This document shows, in pieces, positions 26,682-35,217 of a stretch of 64,000 nucleotides of DNA. The notes below the pieces were generated by a model. That model saw only the letters and a program-made list of their open reading frames with translations, was not told where the DNA came from and did no database searches. The stretch comes from JABFSM01 sp963762545 (GTDB lineage Bacteria; Gemmatimonadota; Gemmatimonadetes; Gemmatimonadales; GWC2-71-9): assembly GCA_963762545.1 (NCBI GenBank), contig CAVXLC010000004.1, forward strand, positions 1-64,000. Reading direction: 5' to 3'. How positions within the stretch are numbered: position 1 is the first letter of the stretch; the number at the start of each line of letters is the position of its first letter. Made by a program: the position numbers and the translations under genes.

Positions 26682-28063
26682 GATCCCGGCAGAATCATGC
26701 GGAACGAGGCGCCGGGGTTGTTACCGACGTAGTCCAGCACCCCGCCGTGCGAAAGGGCCACCGCTCGGGCGATGGGGAGGCCCAGCCCGGATTCCTCCGA
26801 CGCGGAGCGGGGCCGGTTGGAACGGTAGAACCGCTGGAATACGCCGGAAATCTCGTCCTGCTTGAGCCCGGGGCCGCTGTCGGTCACTTCGATGCAGTGC
26901 TGGTCGGCGTCGGTGAGCCGGACCCGGACGGTGCTGCCCCGCGGCGAGGCCATGATGCCGTGCTCGAGCAGGCACTCGACGGCGCGCAGCAGGAGATCGC
27001 CGTCGCCGCTGACCACGCCGGCCGTGCCCGCCAGGTCGAGCATCACGCCCCGCCCGGTGGCCAGGGCGGTCTTTCTCCCCACCGCGCGGTTCGCCACCTC
27101 GTCGAGATCCACCGGCACCCGCTTCCCCCCCACGACGCCGCCCTCGACCCGGGTGAGCGTCAGCATGTCGTCGGCGAGGCGGGCCAGCCGCAGCACCTCG
27201 TCGAGGCAGCGCCGGAGCACCTCCTCATACTCGGGCAGGGTGCGCGGGCGGGAGAGCGCCAGCTCCAGCTCGCCCCGAAGCACCGTGAGCGGCGCCCGCA
27301 GCTCGTGGCTCGCGTCCGAGGTGAACCGACGGGTGCCGGTGACGGCCCGCTCGATCCGCTCGAGCAGCGCATTGAAAGCCACCGCCATCCGGTTGAACTC
27401 GATCAGGTTGACGGAGGCGTTCACCCGGCGGCCCAGCTCGTTGACGCCGATCCCCTCCGCTTCCGAGGTGATCGCCAGCGCCGGCTCCAGCGCCCGGCCG
27501 GCGATCTGCCACGCGATGACCCAGGCGATCCCGGTGCACGCGAGCCCGACGACCGCCATGCGCTTGGCAAACCAGATCAGCGTCTGCCGCATCGGCTCCT
27601 GAGACACCGCCACCTGAAGCACCAGATCCCGGTGCGGCGGGGTGAGCCTCGACATGGGGTAGATGATGGTACGGATGGTCTCCCCGCCCCACGGGACGCT
27701 GGCCCGCCCGATCGCCCCCCGTCGGGCGTCCTCGAACGCCCGCGCCGGTACCGGCAGCGTTCCCGACAGATTGGTGCTCCGTACGCCGGGGGTGCCGTCC
27801 AGGGTGATCGTCTGCGCCCAGGGAAAGAGCGGCCCGCCCCCTTCCCGGTCGGCGGGGGCCAGCTCCTGGGCCGGAAACCGGAAGGGGCCGCCGGCGGTCA
27901 CTCCGGCCTCGGCCTGGATCTCGGCACTCTGAATCAGCGACGCGTCGACGGACGAGAGCAGGTTGGCGCGGAGCAGGAAGATGGCGACGACCAGCAAGAC
28001 GATCGCCAGCACCAGCGCCTGGACCGTTACCCGAAGCGCCAGCGCGGAGCGGAACGACTTCAT
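26678..28063 (-). CDS. Membrane sensor histidine kinase
   Basis: 461 aa. Transmembrane segments at about 12-32 and 167-188 flank a periplasmic sensor region of about 135 residues with no recognised domain. A HAMP-like linker follows (RALEPALAITSEAEGIG, RMAVAFNALLERIE), then the HisKA box RRFTSDASHELRAPLTVLRG with phospho-acceptor H253, and a HATPase domain ending with VTDSGPGLKQ and ESGLGLPIARAVALSHGG. It lies seven bases after its response regulator gene, so the two form an operon (regulator first). Stimulus unknown. Confidence 0.92.
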   Translation of the reverse strand: MKSFRSALALRVTVQALVLAIVLLVVAIFLLRANLLSSVDASLIQSAEIQAEAGVTAGGPFRFPAQELAPADREGGGPLFPWAQTITLDGTPGVRSTNLSGTLPVPARAFEDARRGAIGRASVPWGGETIRTIIYPMSRLTPPHRDLVLQVAVSQEPMRQTLIWFAKRMAVVGLACTGIAWVIAWQIAGRALEPALAITSEAEGIGVNELGRRVNASVNLIEFNRMAVAFNALLERIERAVTGTRRFTSDASHELRAPLTVLRGELELALSRPRTLPEYEEVLRRCLDEVLRLARLADDMLTLTRVEGGVVGGKRVPVDLDEVANRAVGRKTALATGRGVMLDLAGTAGVVSGDGDLLLRAVECLLEHGIMASPRGSTVRVRLTDADQHCIEVTDSGPGLKQDEISGVFQRFYRSNRPRSASEESGLGLPIARAVALSHGGVLDYVGNNPGASFRMILPGS

Positions 28064-28070
28064 ACGGTGC

Positions 28071-28754
28071 TCAGGCGGGATCTGACCGAAGCGTATACCC
28101 CACGCCGCGGACGGTGTGAATCAGCCGCGGCTCTCCGGCGCGCTCGAGAGCGCTTCGCAGAGTGGAAATATGAGCGTCCACCAGATTGGATTCGGGATCG
28201 AACGTCAGATTCCAGACTTCCCGCAGCAGCTCCGAGCGGCTCACCGCGCGGCCCGCATGGAGCATCAAATATTCGAGCAGGCGGAACTGTCTCGGGGCGA
28301 GCGGAATGGTCCGGTCACCCCGTCGGACGCTCCGGCGGAGGCGGTCCAGCTCGAGCGAGCCGGCTTGCAGCACGCCTTTCACCCCCGGTGCACCTTGCCG
28401 CCGAGTGAGCGCGCGCACCCGGGCCAGGAGCTCGACCAGCGCGAAGGGCTTGACCAGATAGTCGTCGGCGCCGGCATCGAGCCCCACCGCCACATCCTGC
28501 GGGGAGTCGCGGCCGGTGAGAATCAGGATGGGCGCCACGACCCCTTCCTGCCGGAGAATGGTACAGACCTGGATTCCGTCGGGCTCCGGGATCTGGATAT
28601 CGAGCACGATGAGATCGTGCGGTGGCTTGCTTCTTCCCTTGGCGAGGGCAGTATTCCCGTCGAGAGCGACATCCACGGTGTGCCCGTCTTCCTCCAGGCT
28701 CTGCTGGAGAAACTTCACCGTCCGCTCATCGTCTTCAACAACCAGTATGTGCAC
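28071..28754 (-). CDS. OmpR-family response regulator
   Basis: 227 aa from GTG 28754 with AGGAGG 7-12 bases upstream. Receiver domain: acidic pocket ED (residues 7-8), phospho-acceptor D52 in LIVLDIQIPEPDG, T80 and K102 in LVKPF. The C-terminal winged helix (about 130-225) has IPLAPRQFRLLEYLMLHAGR, SRSELLREVWN and VRGVGYTLR, typical of OmpR/PhoB proteins. Partner of the downstream kinase. Its target genes are not evident; it is divergent from the aminotransferase gene. Confidence 0.93.
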   Translation of the reverse strand: MHILVVEDDERTVKFLQQSLEEDGHTVDVALDGNTALAKGRSKPPHDLIVLDIQIPEPDGIQVCTILRQEGVVAPILILTGRDSPQDVAVGLDAGADDYLVKPFALVELLARVRALTRRQGAPGVKGVLQAGSLELDRLRRSVRRGDRTIPLAPRQFRLLEYLMLHAGRAVSRSELLREVWNLTFDPESNLVDAHISTLRSALERAGEPRLIHTVRGVGYTLRSDPA

Positions 28755-28802
28755 GGGCTTCCTCCTAAGACGGGACCCGGAACGACAGTCCGTGGCTCAA
28801 AG

Positions 28803-28839
28803 TTACACAATATTAAATTCCTCGCTACCTTAATCTATT
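28803..28839 (+). promoter_or_regulatory. Possible promoter giving a leaderless aminotransferase mRNA
   Basis: TTACAC (28803-28808), a 17-base spacer and TACCTT (28826-28831) end eight bases before the ATG at 28840, so transcription would begin at or next to the start codon. The 40 bases before the ATG are strikingly AT-rich for this genome and contain no purine-rich ribosome site. The same patch may hold the divergent regulator's promoter. Confidence 0.4.
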
Positions 28840-30168
28840 ATGACCATCGCCCCCACCCGCCTCCTCGATTTCGGTGATCAGCGCGCCCTCGATGCGTCGT
28901 TATCGGTCATGGCCCGGGAGCTTCGCGGGTCTCTGATCCTGGGCATCGCCGCGGATGTCCGCGCGCTCGCGGCCACCGGGCGGCCACTCTGCAATTTGAC
29001 CGTCGGAGACTTCGATCCGCGGCAGTTCCCTGTCCCGGCCGCCCTCAAGACGCTGGTCATCGAGGCCCTGGAGCACGGGGAAACCAACTATCCCCCCTCC
29101 GACGGACTCCCCGCCCTCCGCCAGGCGGTGGTGGAGTTTGTGGCCCGGGAGCACGGCGTGACGACGGGGGTCCAGTCGGTGATCATCACGGCGGGTGGAC
29201 GCCCGGCGATCTACGCGGTCTTCCGCTGCCTGCTGGATCCGGGAGACGTGGTGGTCTATCCGGTGCCGAGCTGGAACAACGACTACTACGCCGGCATGGT
29301 CGGCGCGCGGGCCATCCCGGTCCGGACCAGCGCGGAGGAAGACTTCCAGCCCACGCTGGCACTTCTGGCTCCTCATCTCGAAGCGGCCACCCTGCTCTGC
29401 CTCTGCTCGCCGGCCAATCCGACCGGCACGATTCTCTCTCCCGACGCGCTGCGCGACATCATGGAAGCCGTCGTCGAGGAGAACGCTCGGCGGTCCCGGG
29501 CCGGCCGCCGCCCACTGTTCGTGCTGCATGACCTGATGTACGGCTCCCTGGTCTTCAGGGGGGCGGCCCATGCCCATCCGCTGGCGCTGGTTCCGGCGGC
29601 CGCGCCCTGGGTGATCACCGTCGACGGCATCTCCAAGGCCTTCGCCGCCACGGGCCTTCGCGTGGGCTGGGCCATCGGAGCGCCGGCGGTGATTGCCCGA
29701 ATGAAGGACTTCCTGGGGCATGTGGGCGCCTGGGCGCCCCGCCCCGAGCAGGCCGCCACCGCGCAGTTCCTGGCTGATGAGCCCGCGATCGCGGCCTACC
29801 GGGCCGAGATGGATCGGGCGCTCACCGCGCGACTCGATGCCCTTTCCGACGGGTTCATGGCGCTGCGCCGGGCCGGCCACCCGGTGAACTGTATCCGGCC
29901 TCAGGGAGCCATCTACCTCTCCCTGCAGCTGGATCTGGTGGGTCGCCGCGTGAACGGAGTGCCCCTCACCACGAACGAAGCCATCCGAAGGCTGCTGCTG
30001 GAGCGGGCGGGGATCGCCGTCGTGCCGTTCGACGCCTTCGGCCTTTCCGAACAGACCGGCTGGTTCCGCCTTTCGGCCGGCGCGGTGTCGGTCCGGGAGA
30101 TCGCCGAGGGTCTGGAACGGGTGAAGACCATGTTGGAGGGAATCGAACACAAGCAGTCAAGCGACTAG
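28840..30168 (+). CDS. Pyridoxal-phosphate-dependent class I/II aminotransferase
   Basis: 442 aa, cytosolic. Fold type I aminotransferase: the PLP lysine is K266 in VDGISKAFAATGLRVGW, with the substrate/PLP motif SPANPTGT (190-197), the Asp/Tyr segment VLHDLMYG (228-235) and a C-terminal FRLSAGAV holding the carboxylate-binding Arg. The N-terminal phrase LTVGDFDP..FPVP, followed by GETNYPPSDGLPALR, is like aspartate/aromatic aminotransferases. Substrate is undecided. No ribosome site precedes the ATG. Its end overlaps convergent galE by four bases. Confidence 0.9.
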   Translation: MTIAPTRLLDFGDQRALDASLSVMARELRGSLILGIAADVRALAATGRPLCNLTVGDFDPRQFPVPAALKTLVIEALEHGETNYPPSDGLPALRQAVVEFVAREHGVTTGVQSVIITAGGRPAIYAVFRCLLDPGDVVVYPVPSWNNDYYAGMVGARAIPVRTSAEEDFQPTLALLAPHLEAATLLCLCSPANPTGTILSPDALRDIMEAVVEENARRSRAGRRPLFVLHDLMYGSLVFRGAAHAHPLALVPAAAPWVITVDGISKAFAATGLRVGWAIGAPAVIARMKDFLGHVGAWAPRPEQAATAQFLADEPAIAAYRAEMDRALTARLDALSDGFMALRRAGHPVNCIRPQGAIYLSLQLDLVGRRVNGVPLTTNEAIRRLLLERAGIAVVPFDAFGLSEQTGWFRLSAGAVSVREIAEGLERVKTMLEGIEHKQSSD

Positions 30169-31187
30169 TCCCGCGCGGGCCCATACCCCTCCGGATTTCG
30201 GGTCTGCCACGTCCAGGCGTCGGCACACATCTCATCGAGTCCCCGCTTGGCCACCCAGCCCAGCTCGATTCGGGCCCGGCTCGGATCGGCCCACGCTTCG
30301 GCCACGTCGCCGGCGCGGCGCGGCGCGATGCGATACGGAATGGAGCGCCCGATGGTGCGCTCGAACGCATGCAGGATTTCCAACACGCTGTATCCCTTGC
30401 CGGTCCCCAGGTTGCAGGTCACCAGCCCGGGATGCCGCGCCAGCTTGTCCAGTGCCGCCAGGTGACCCTGGGCCAGATCGGTGACATGGATGTAGTCGCG
30501 TACCCCGGTCCCGTCGCGGGTCGGGTAGTCGTTCCCGTAGACGCTGAGCGCATCGAGCTTCCCGACCGCCACCTGGGTGATGTAGGGCACCAGGTTGCTG
30601 GGGACTCCGTTGGGATCTTCACCGATGGTTCCGCTGGGGTCCGCGCCCGCGGGATTGAAGTATCGCAGCAGTGCGATGTCCCAGGATGGGTCGGCCCGGT
30701 GCACGTCGGACAGCATCCGCTCGATGGTGAGCTTGGTCATGCCATAGGGATTGACCGCGGAGGTCGGGAAGTCCTCGCGGATGGGCACCGAGGCGGGGTC
30801 GCCGTAGACGGTGCAGGACGACGAGAAGACCATCGTCTTTACCCCGTGCCGGATCATCGCCTCGAGCAGCCGCACCGTCCCCACGACGTTGTTGTCCCAG
30901 TAGAGCAGCGGTTGTGCGACCGATTCTCCCACCGCCTTGAGTCCCGCGAAGTGCATCACCGAATCGATGCGATGGGCGGCGAAGATCCGCTCCAGGGCGG
31001 TGGCATCCCGCAAATCGGCCCGATGGAACGTGAGGTCGCGCCCGGCGAGAACCCGAACGCGGCGGAGCGATTCTTCACTGCTGTTGCAGAGGTTGTCCAG
31101 CACGACGATCTCGCGCCCGGCCCGGAGCAGCTCCAGGCAGGCGTGACTTCCGATGTATCCGGCCCCGCCGGTGACCAGGATGCCCAC
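30165..31187 (-). CDS. galE: UDP-glucose 4-epimerase
   Basis: 340 aa from GTG 31187. Interconverts UDP-glucose and UDP-galactose with tightly bound NAD. The Rossmann motif GGAGYIGSHACLELL is at residues 7-21; the catalytic pair is Ser/Thr in FSSSCTVYGDP and YGMTK (Tyr-x-x-x-Lys); KAVGESVAQPLLYWDNN, RYFNPAGA, DGTGVRDYIHVTDLA and NLGTGKGYSVLE are all GalE-specific. Length is typical. The gene stands just downstream of the tRNA array on the same strand but is separated from it by a terminator. Confidence 0.95.
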   Translation of the reverse strand: MGILVTGGAGYIGSHACLELLRAGREIVVLDNLCNSSEESLRRVRVLAGRDLTFHRADLRDATALERIFAAHRIDSVMHFAGLKAVGESVAQPLLYWDNNVVGTVRLLEAMIRHGVKTMVFSSSCTVYGDPASVPIREDFPTSAVNPYGMTKLTIERMLSDVHRADPSWDIALLRYFNPAGADPSGTIGEDPNGVPSNLVPYITQVAVGKLDALSVYGNDYPTRDGTGVRDYIHVTDLAQGHLAALDKLARHPGLVTCNLGTGKGYSVLEILHAFERTIGRSIPYRIAPRRAGDVAEAWADPSRARIELGWVAKRGLDEMCADAWTWQTRNPEGYGPARD

Positions 31188-31246
31188 GGTTCAGCGCGGC
31201 GAGGCGGGCAAGGAAGGCTGCGGGCTGGTCATGGTCCTCATTCCGT

Positions 31247-31281
31247 CAAAGAAAACGCGACCCGGCTCCACCGAGTCGCGT
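31247..31281 (-). terminator. Rho-independent terminator of the five-tRNA array
   Basis: On the minus strand, ACGCGAC (31281-31275) pairs with GTCGCGT (31261-31255), with an inner CGG/CCG, followed by a T-rich run (TTTTCTTT). It lies directly downstream of tRNA-Lys and upstream of galE. Confidence 0.8.
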
Positions 31282-31293
31282 CCCTGCAAACAG

Positions 31294-31366
31294 TGCGCCG
31301 CGTAGGAATCGAACCTACAACCTAGTGATTAAGAGTCACTTGCTCTGCCAATTGAGCTAGCGGCGC
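31294..31366 (-). tRNA. tRNA-Lys (CTT anticodon)
   Basis: Acceptor GCGCCGC/GCGGCGC, D-arm GCTC..GAGC, anticodon stem AGTGA/TCACT with loop CTCTTAA (anticodon CTT), GGTTCGATTCC in the T-arm. Last tRNA of the array. Confidence 0.95.
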
Positions 31367-31426
31367 TGGGATGGGTATCGTCGGTGTGCCGCCCAGCCCG
31401 ACATCGTGTCGCGGTCCAGACCCCCA

Positions 31427-31498
31427 TGACCCCAACGGGAATCGAACCCGTATTACCACCTTGAAAGAGTGGTGTCCTGACCGTTAGACGATGGGGCC
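31427..31498 (-). tRNA. tRNA-Glu (TTC anticodon)
   Basis: Acceptor GGCCCCA/TGGGGTC, anticodon stem closing loop CTTTCAA (anticodon TTC, Glu GAA), GGTTCGATTCC in the T-arm. Fourth in the array. Confidence 0.95.
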
Positions 31499-31515
31499 CC
31501 CTTCGGGGCTGGTCA

Positions 31516-31588
31516 TAGCGCTAACGGGATTCGAACCCGTGTACCAGCCTTGAGAGGGCTGTGTCCTAGGCCACTAGACGATAGCGCC
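31516..31588 (-). tRNA. tRNA-Glu (CTC anticodon)
   Basis: Acceptor GGCGCTA/TAGCGCT (first pair G-U), anticodon stem CAGCC/GGCTG with loop CTCTCAA (anticodon CTC, Glu GAG), GGTTCGAATCC in the T-arm. Third in the array; a separate isoacceptor from the neighbouring tRNA-Glu(TTC). Confidence 0.94.
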
Positions 31589-31598
31589 GTGCGCAGTA

Positions 31599-31671
31599 CA
31601 GGCCCGGCAGGAATCGAACCTGCAACCCCCGGTTTTGGAGACCGGTGCTCTACCAATTGAGCTACGGACCT
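31599..31671 (-). tRNA. tRNA-Trp (CCA anticodon)
   Basis: Acceptor AGGTCCG/CGGGCCT, anticodon stem CCGGT/ACCGG with loop CTCCAAA (anticodon CCA), GGTTCGATTCC in the T-arm. Second in the array. Confidence 0.95.
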
Positions 31672-31710
31672 ATGGCATCCCGAGCGGGGCACGCTCGCCG
31701 TGCGTTACCA

Positions 31711-31786
31711 GGGTGGCTGACGGGACTTGAACCCGCAACCTCCGGAGCCACAGTCCGGCGCTCTAACCGATTGAGCTACAACCACC
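31711..31786 (-). tRNA. tRNA-His (GTG anticodon)
   Basis: Acceptor GGTGGTT/AGCCACC with C at the discriminator position as in tRNA-His, anticodon stem CCGGA/TCCGG with loop CTGTGGC (anticodon GTG), GGTTCAAGTCC in the T-arm. First tRNA of the array. Confidence 0.95.
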
Positions 31787-31823
31787 ATGCGGTTGTTTCG
31801 TCCCGCCGTGCTGCAAGCCGCGT

Positions 31824-31853
31824 ATGATAGTGCAGCGACAGCGTTTCGGTCAA
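31824..31853 (-). promoter_or_regulatory. Sigma70-type promoter of the five-tRNA array
   Basis: TTGACC (31853-31848), 18-base spacer and TATCAT (31829-31824) on the minus strand, each differing from consensus at one base. The -35 box contains the TGA stop codon of the upstream DMT transporter gene. Transcription would start about 30 bases before tRNA-His. Confidence 0.75.
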
Positions 31854-32716
31854 GGCGAAGGGTCCGGCCAGAGGGCTCGAGCCACGGTCGCTCCCAGCAC
31901 CAGGGTCCCCCCGGCAATGGCCGCCATTCCCGGCACCTCTCCGTGCACCAGCCAGGTCCAGATCGGGTTGAGCGCGGGCTCGATCAGGAGCAGCACGGAC
32001 ACCTCGAGCGCCGGCAGCCGGGCCACCCCTTTTGCCACGAAGTAGTAGGCCAGGCCGATCTGGAACACCCCCAGGTAGAGCAGCGTGGCCCAGTCTCCCG
32101 AGCTGTGGGAGCCCAGCGGAAGGGCCATCGGCAGCGCGGCGACGCACGCCAGGAAGTTCCCCATGGCGGCGGCGGTGAGCGAAGTGGCGCCATGCACCGC
32201 CCCCTCCCGTCCCAGCCAGCGGAATCCGATCACCGCGAAGGCGAACGTGATCCCGGACGCCATGGCCAGGAGGTTTCCGGCGGCGGGGTCCGGCGCGGTG
32301 GCGCCGGCTTGCTGGTGCCCCAGGAAGAACAGCGCGAGCCCTGCGCCGACCGGTACCATGAACAGGACATCCCTGGCCGATACCGGCTCTCGGAGCAGCA
32401 GGGGACCGAGGAACAGGACGTACAGCGGACTGGCCGACTGGATGAAAATGGCGTTGGCGCTGGTGGTGAGACGGTTGGCCAGCACAAAACAGATGCAGGT
32501 CGCGGCGTACGCGGCCCCAACCAGGAGGGGGCGCCAGCCCCACCCTCGGCGCGCGCCTGGTACCAGCAGGAGGAGGGTGACCCCGGCAATACCCGACCTG
32601 AGGCAGGCGATCTGCCATCCGGTGAAGTGGGCCCATTTGATTGCGGCCCCGCCGGTCGAGAACAGCACTCCGGCGACGAGAAGGGCCAGGGCCGCTCGTC
32701 GATGGCGGTTCGGCAT
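31850..32716 (-). CDS. EamA/DMT superfamily transporter
   Basis: 288 aa, ten hydrophobic helices in two EamA halves. Marks are LFSTGGAAIKWAHFTGWQIACLRSG at the N-terminus, the NRLTTSANAIFIQSASPLYV segment before the LLLREPVS loop in the first half, and the second-half equivalent ALEVSVLLLIEPALNPIWTWLVHGEVP, as in RhaT/YdcZ-type metabolite exporters. Substrate unknown. The stop codon is built into the -35 box of the tRNA promoter. Confidence 0.88.
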   Translation of the reverse strand: MPNRHRRAALALLVAGVLFSTGGAAIKWAHFTGWQIACLRSGIAGVTLLLLVPGARRGWGWRPLLVGAAYAATCICFVLANRLTTSANAIFIQSASPLYVLFLGPLLLREPVSARDVLFMVPVGAGLALFFLGHQQAGATAPDPAAGNLLAMASGITFAFAVIGFRWLGREGAVHGATSLTAAAMGNFLACVAALPMALPLGSHSSGDWATLLYLGVFQIGLAYYFVAKGVARLPALEVSVLLLIEPALNPIWTWLVHGEVPGMAAIAGGTLVLGATVARALWPDPSP

Positions 32717-32990
32717 CGGGCAAAGGTATCACGGGTCGCGGGGTCCAACCCCCATTCGGCGCGGAACTTGCCCCTTTCTCCGGCGTTCGGCTGAATTCAT
32801 GACGGTTGAGCCTACCCCGCACCGGCGACCTTGCGTCCAGCCGCCCGGGTCGGCTCGTATCTCGGCGTAATACTGGAAGTCTTTCAAACGAAATATGTTA
32901 GCTCCTATCGCTTCGCCATCCCCAGGGGAACGGTCCCGCTCGGGCCTGCCCGGAGTGGGCGGTGGAAAGTCCGACATCCGGAGGACAGAT

Positions 32991-35075
32991 ATGCAGCGTC
33001 GTTCAGGCCGTGTGTGGGTCGCCGTGGCCCCGGTGTTTGCCGCAATGATCCTTGCGAGTTGCGCCAAGGACCTGAGCACCGGACCTCGCCTCGCCACTCT
33101 GATCGAGGTTTCCGGTGATGGTCAGGCCGGCGCCATCGGCTCTCCTCTTGCCCAGCCCCTGGTCATCAAGGTGCTCGACCAGGCCGGGACCCCGGTTGAG
33201 GGGGAGATCGTCGTCTGGCAGGTCACCGCCGGTGGCGGCTCGGTTTCCCCGAGTCAGACCACCACCGACGCGAACGGTCTCACCTCGACTTCGCTGCGGC
33301 TGGGGACCACGATCGGCCCCAACAGGGTCGTGGCGACGCTGGGCGATCTGGATCCGGTCGTCTTCAACGCGAGCGCGACTGCCGCCCCGCCGACCAAGCT
33401 CACGCAAGTCGGCGGCGACGGGCAGAGCGCGGTCGTCGGGACCCAGCTCCCCCTGGATCTGTCGGTTCAGGTTACCGACGCGGTCGGCAATCCGAAGTCC
33501 GGCGTCCTGGTCACGTTCGCGATAACCTCCGGCGGCGGTACCGTCAGCGCCACCAGCGCGATATCCGATGCGACCGGCACGGCAAGCATCCACTGGACGC
33601 TTGGCACGACCGCCGGGACGCAGACGGCCGCCGCCCTGGTCAGCGGCCTCACCCCGGTGACGTTCACGGCGACTGGCAGGGCCAGCCTTCCCGACGCGCT
33701 CACCATTCTGACCGGCAATAACCAGACTGGTACGCCCGGCTCCGCGCTGCCCGACTCGCTGCGGGTCCGGCTGTCAGACCGATTCGGCAATCCCATCAGC
33801 GGCGTCGCCATTACCTTCGCGCCGAGCCCCAGCAGCGGCACGGTGAGTCCGACGGTGACCACGACGGATGTGAACGGGCGCGCAGCGACCCGCTGGACGC
33901 TTGGCAGCACCGGCGGGCCCAAGCAGGTGTCGGTCTCGGGAGGCGGGTTCACCCAGACGTTCAGTGGCGGCGGCAACGTGCTCTACCTGGTGCTGAGTTC
34001 GGGCGGGCGGCACAGCTGCGGCTTGGCGCAAGGCGGGGTCGAGTACTGCTGGGGTTACAACGGCGACGGACAGCTCGGCATCGGCGTCGCACCGGCGGGC
34101 AGCGGCCCGGTGTTTGCGCTTCCGCAACCGTCGGGAACCGCGGGGAACCTGACCTTCGGCCAGATCAGCAGCGGGCGATTCCACAACTGTTCGCTCACAC
34201 TGGCAGGCGTCGGCTATTGCTGGGGCATCAACGTAGACGGGCGGCTTGGCACCGGCGGAGCCACCACTGCTATCACGCCGGCGCCGATCGTCTCCACCCG
34301 GCCCTACGCCTCGATCAGCGCCGGGCAGGTGCACAGCTGCAGCATCGACCTCGCGGGCCGGGCCTTCTGTTGGGGCGGCAATGCCGACGGGCAGCTCGGC
34401 ATCATCGGCGGACCGGTGGTCCCGTCCGACAGCCTCTCCATCACGGTACCCACCGCCGTACAGGGCGCCATGCTCTGGAGTGCCATCAGCGCCGGCGGGC
34501 TGCACACCTGTGCGATTGACGGGGGCGGCACCGGCTGGTGCTGGGGTAATAACGCATCGGGCCAGCTGGGCGACGGCACGACCACTGGCGCCCTTGCCCC
34601 GCGGCTCGTCGCGAGTGGCGGCGGCCTTATTGCGATCAGCGCGGGCAATCTCCACACCTGCGCCCTCAACGGCGCTGGTGGGGCGTTCTGCTGGGGCAAC
34701 AATGCCTCGGGCCAGCTCGGCACCGGCGGATTCGGCGGCAGCAGCGCCCCGGTCGGCGTGAGCGGTGGCCTCGTCTTCACGGCCATTTCGGCGGGGCAGG
34801 CGCACACCTGCGGCCTCACCGGCGGCGGGGCGCTCTACTGCTGGGGCAGCAACGCCAAGGGCCAGTTGGGCGACGGATCCACCTCGACGCGAACCGTGCC
34901 CACCCTGGTTTCCGGCGGGCTCACCTTCCGCTCCGTCAGCGCCGGCGATCTCCACACCTGCGGCGTGACCACCGCAAACATCGCCTATTGCTGGGGCGAC
35001 AACGAATTCGGTCAGCTTGGTGACGGCTCGACTACCGGGCGGCTGGTCCCGGCGCGGGTGGCGTTCCAGCCCTAG
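32991..35075 (+). CDS. Surface lipoprotein with three Ig-like domains and seven RCC1 repeats
   Basis: 694 aa from ATG 32991 with GGAGG about nine bases upstream. Lipobox LASC, so lipid-anchored. Three bacterial Ig-like (invasin-type) domains follow, each with the phrase pattern DANGLTSTSLRLGT / DATGTASIHWTLGT / DVNGRAATRWTLGS. The second half has seven RCC1-like units, enough for a closed seven-blade propeller, each with H.C........CWG.N..GQLG (e.g. HTCALNGAGGAFCWGNNASG). Every unit carries two cysteines, consistent with a disulfide per blade in an exported protein. Probably surface-exposed, with a binding role. The 274 bases upstream contain an AT-rich patch (32865-32905) likely to hold the promoter. 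The partner is unknown. Confidence 0.85.
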   Translation: MQRRSGRVWVAVAPVFAAMILASCAKDLSTGPRLATLIEVSGDGQAGAIGSPLAQPLVIKVLDQAGTPVEGEIVVWQVTAGGGSVSPSQTTTDANGLTSTSLRLGTTIGPNRVVATLGDLDPVVFNASATAAPPTKLTQVGGDGQSAVVGTQLPLDLSVQVTDAVGNPKSGVLVTFAITSGGGTVSATSAISDATGTASIHWTLGTTAGTQTAAALVSGLTPVTFTATGRASLPDALTILTGNNQTGTPGSALPDSLRVRLSDRFGNPISGVAITFAPSPSSGTVSPTVTTTDVNGRAATRWTLGSTGGPKQVSVSGGGFTQTFSGGGNVLYLVLSSGGRHSCGLAQGGVEYCWGYNGDGQLGIGVAPAGSGPVFALPQPSGTAGNLTFGQISSGRFHNCSLTLAGVGYCWGINVDGRLGTGGATTAITPAPIVSTRPYASISAGQVHSCSIDLAGRAFCWGGNADGQLGIIGGPVVPSDSLSITVPTAVQGAMLWSAISAGGLHTCAIDGGGTGWCWGNNASGQLGDGTTTGALAPRLVASGGGLIAISAGNLHTCALNGAGGAFCWGNNASGQLGTGGFGGSSAPVGVSGGLVFTAISAGQAHTCGLTGGGALYCWGSNAKGQLGDGSTSTRTVPTLVSGGLTFRSVSAGDLHTCGVTTANIAYCWGDNEFGQLGDGSTTGRLVPARVAFQP

Positions 35076-35096
35076 GAGAACCCAGGGGCTTTGAGG

Positions 35097-35137
35097 CGAA
35101 GAGGCTGGGAGGACCTGGGGTCCTCCTGGCCTCTTCG
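35097..35137. terminator. Very strong hairpin after the RCC1 lipoprotein gene
   Basis: Two 19-base arms (35097-35115 and 35119-35137) pair fully if two G-U wobbles are allowed, around a three-base loop, 21 bases after the stop. No T-run follows, so it may be a processing or RNA-stability element rather than a classical terminator. Confidence 0.55.
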
Positions 35138-35217
35138 CGTTCTCGCCCGGCGGCCTCCTGTGCAACTCCTCCCCCCCCACGCATCTCCCGGCCGAACCCC
35201 AAGTCCGGGAGGACCCG

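Noticed and set aside
31427..31588. Possible duplicated tRNA-Glu gene
   Set aside because: The two have different anticodons (TTC and CTC) and different acceptor stems, so they are distinct isoacceptors.
34000..35075. Regular DNA repeats suggesting a CRISPR or satellite array
   Set aside because: They encode the seven RCC1 units; spacing follows protein repeats and the sequences differ.
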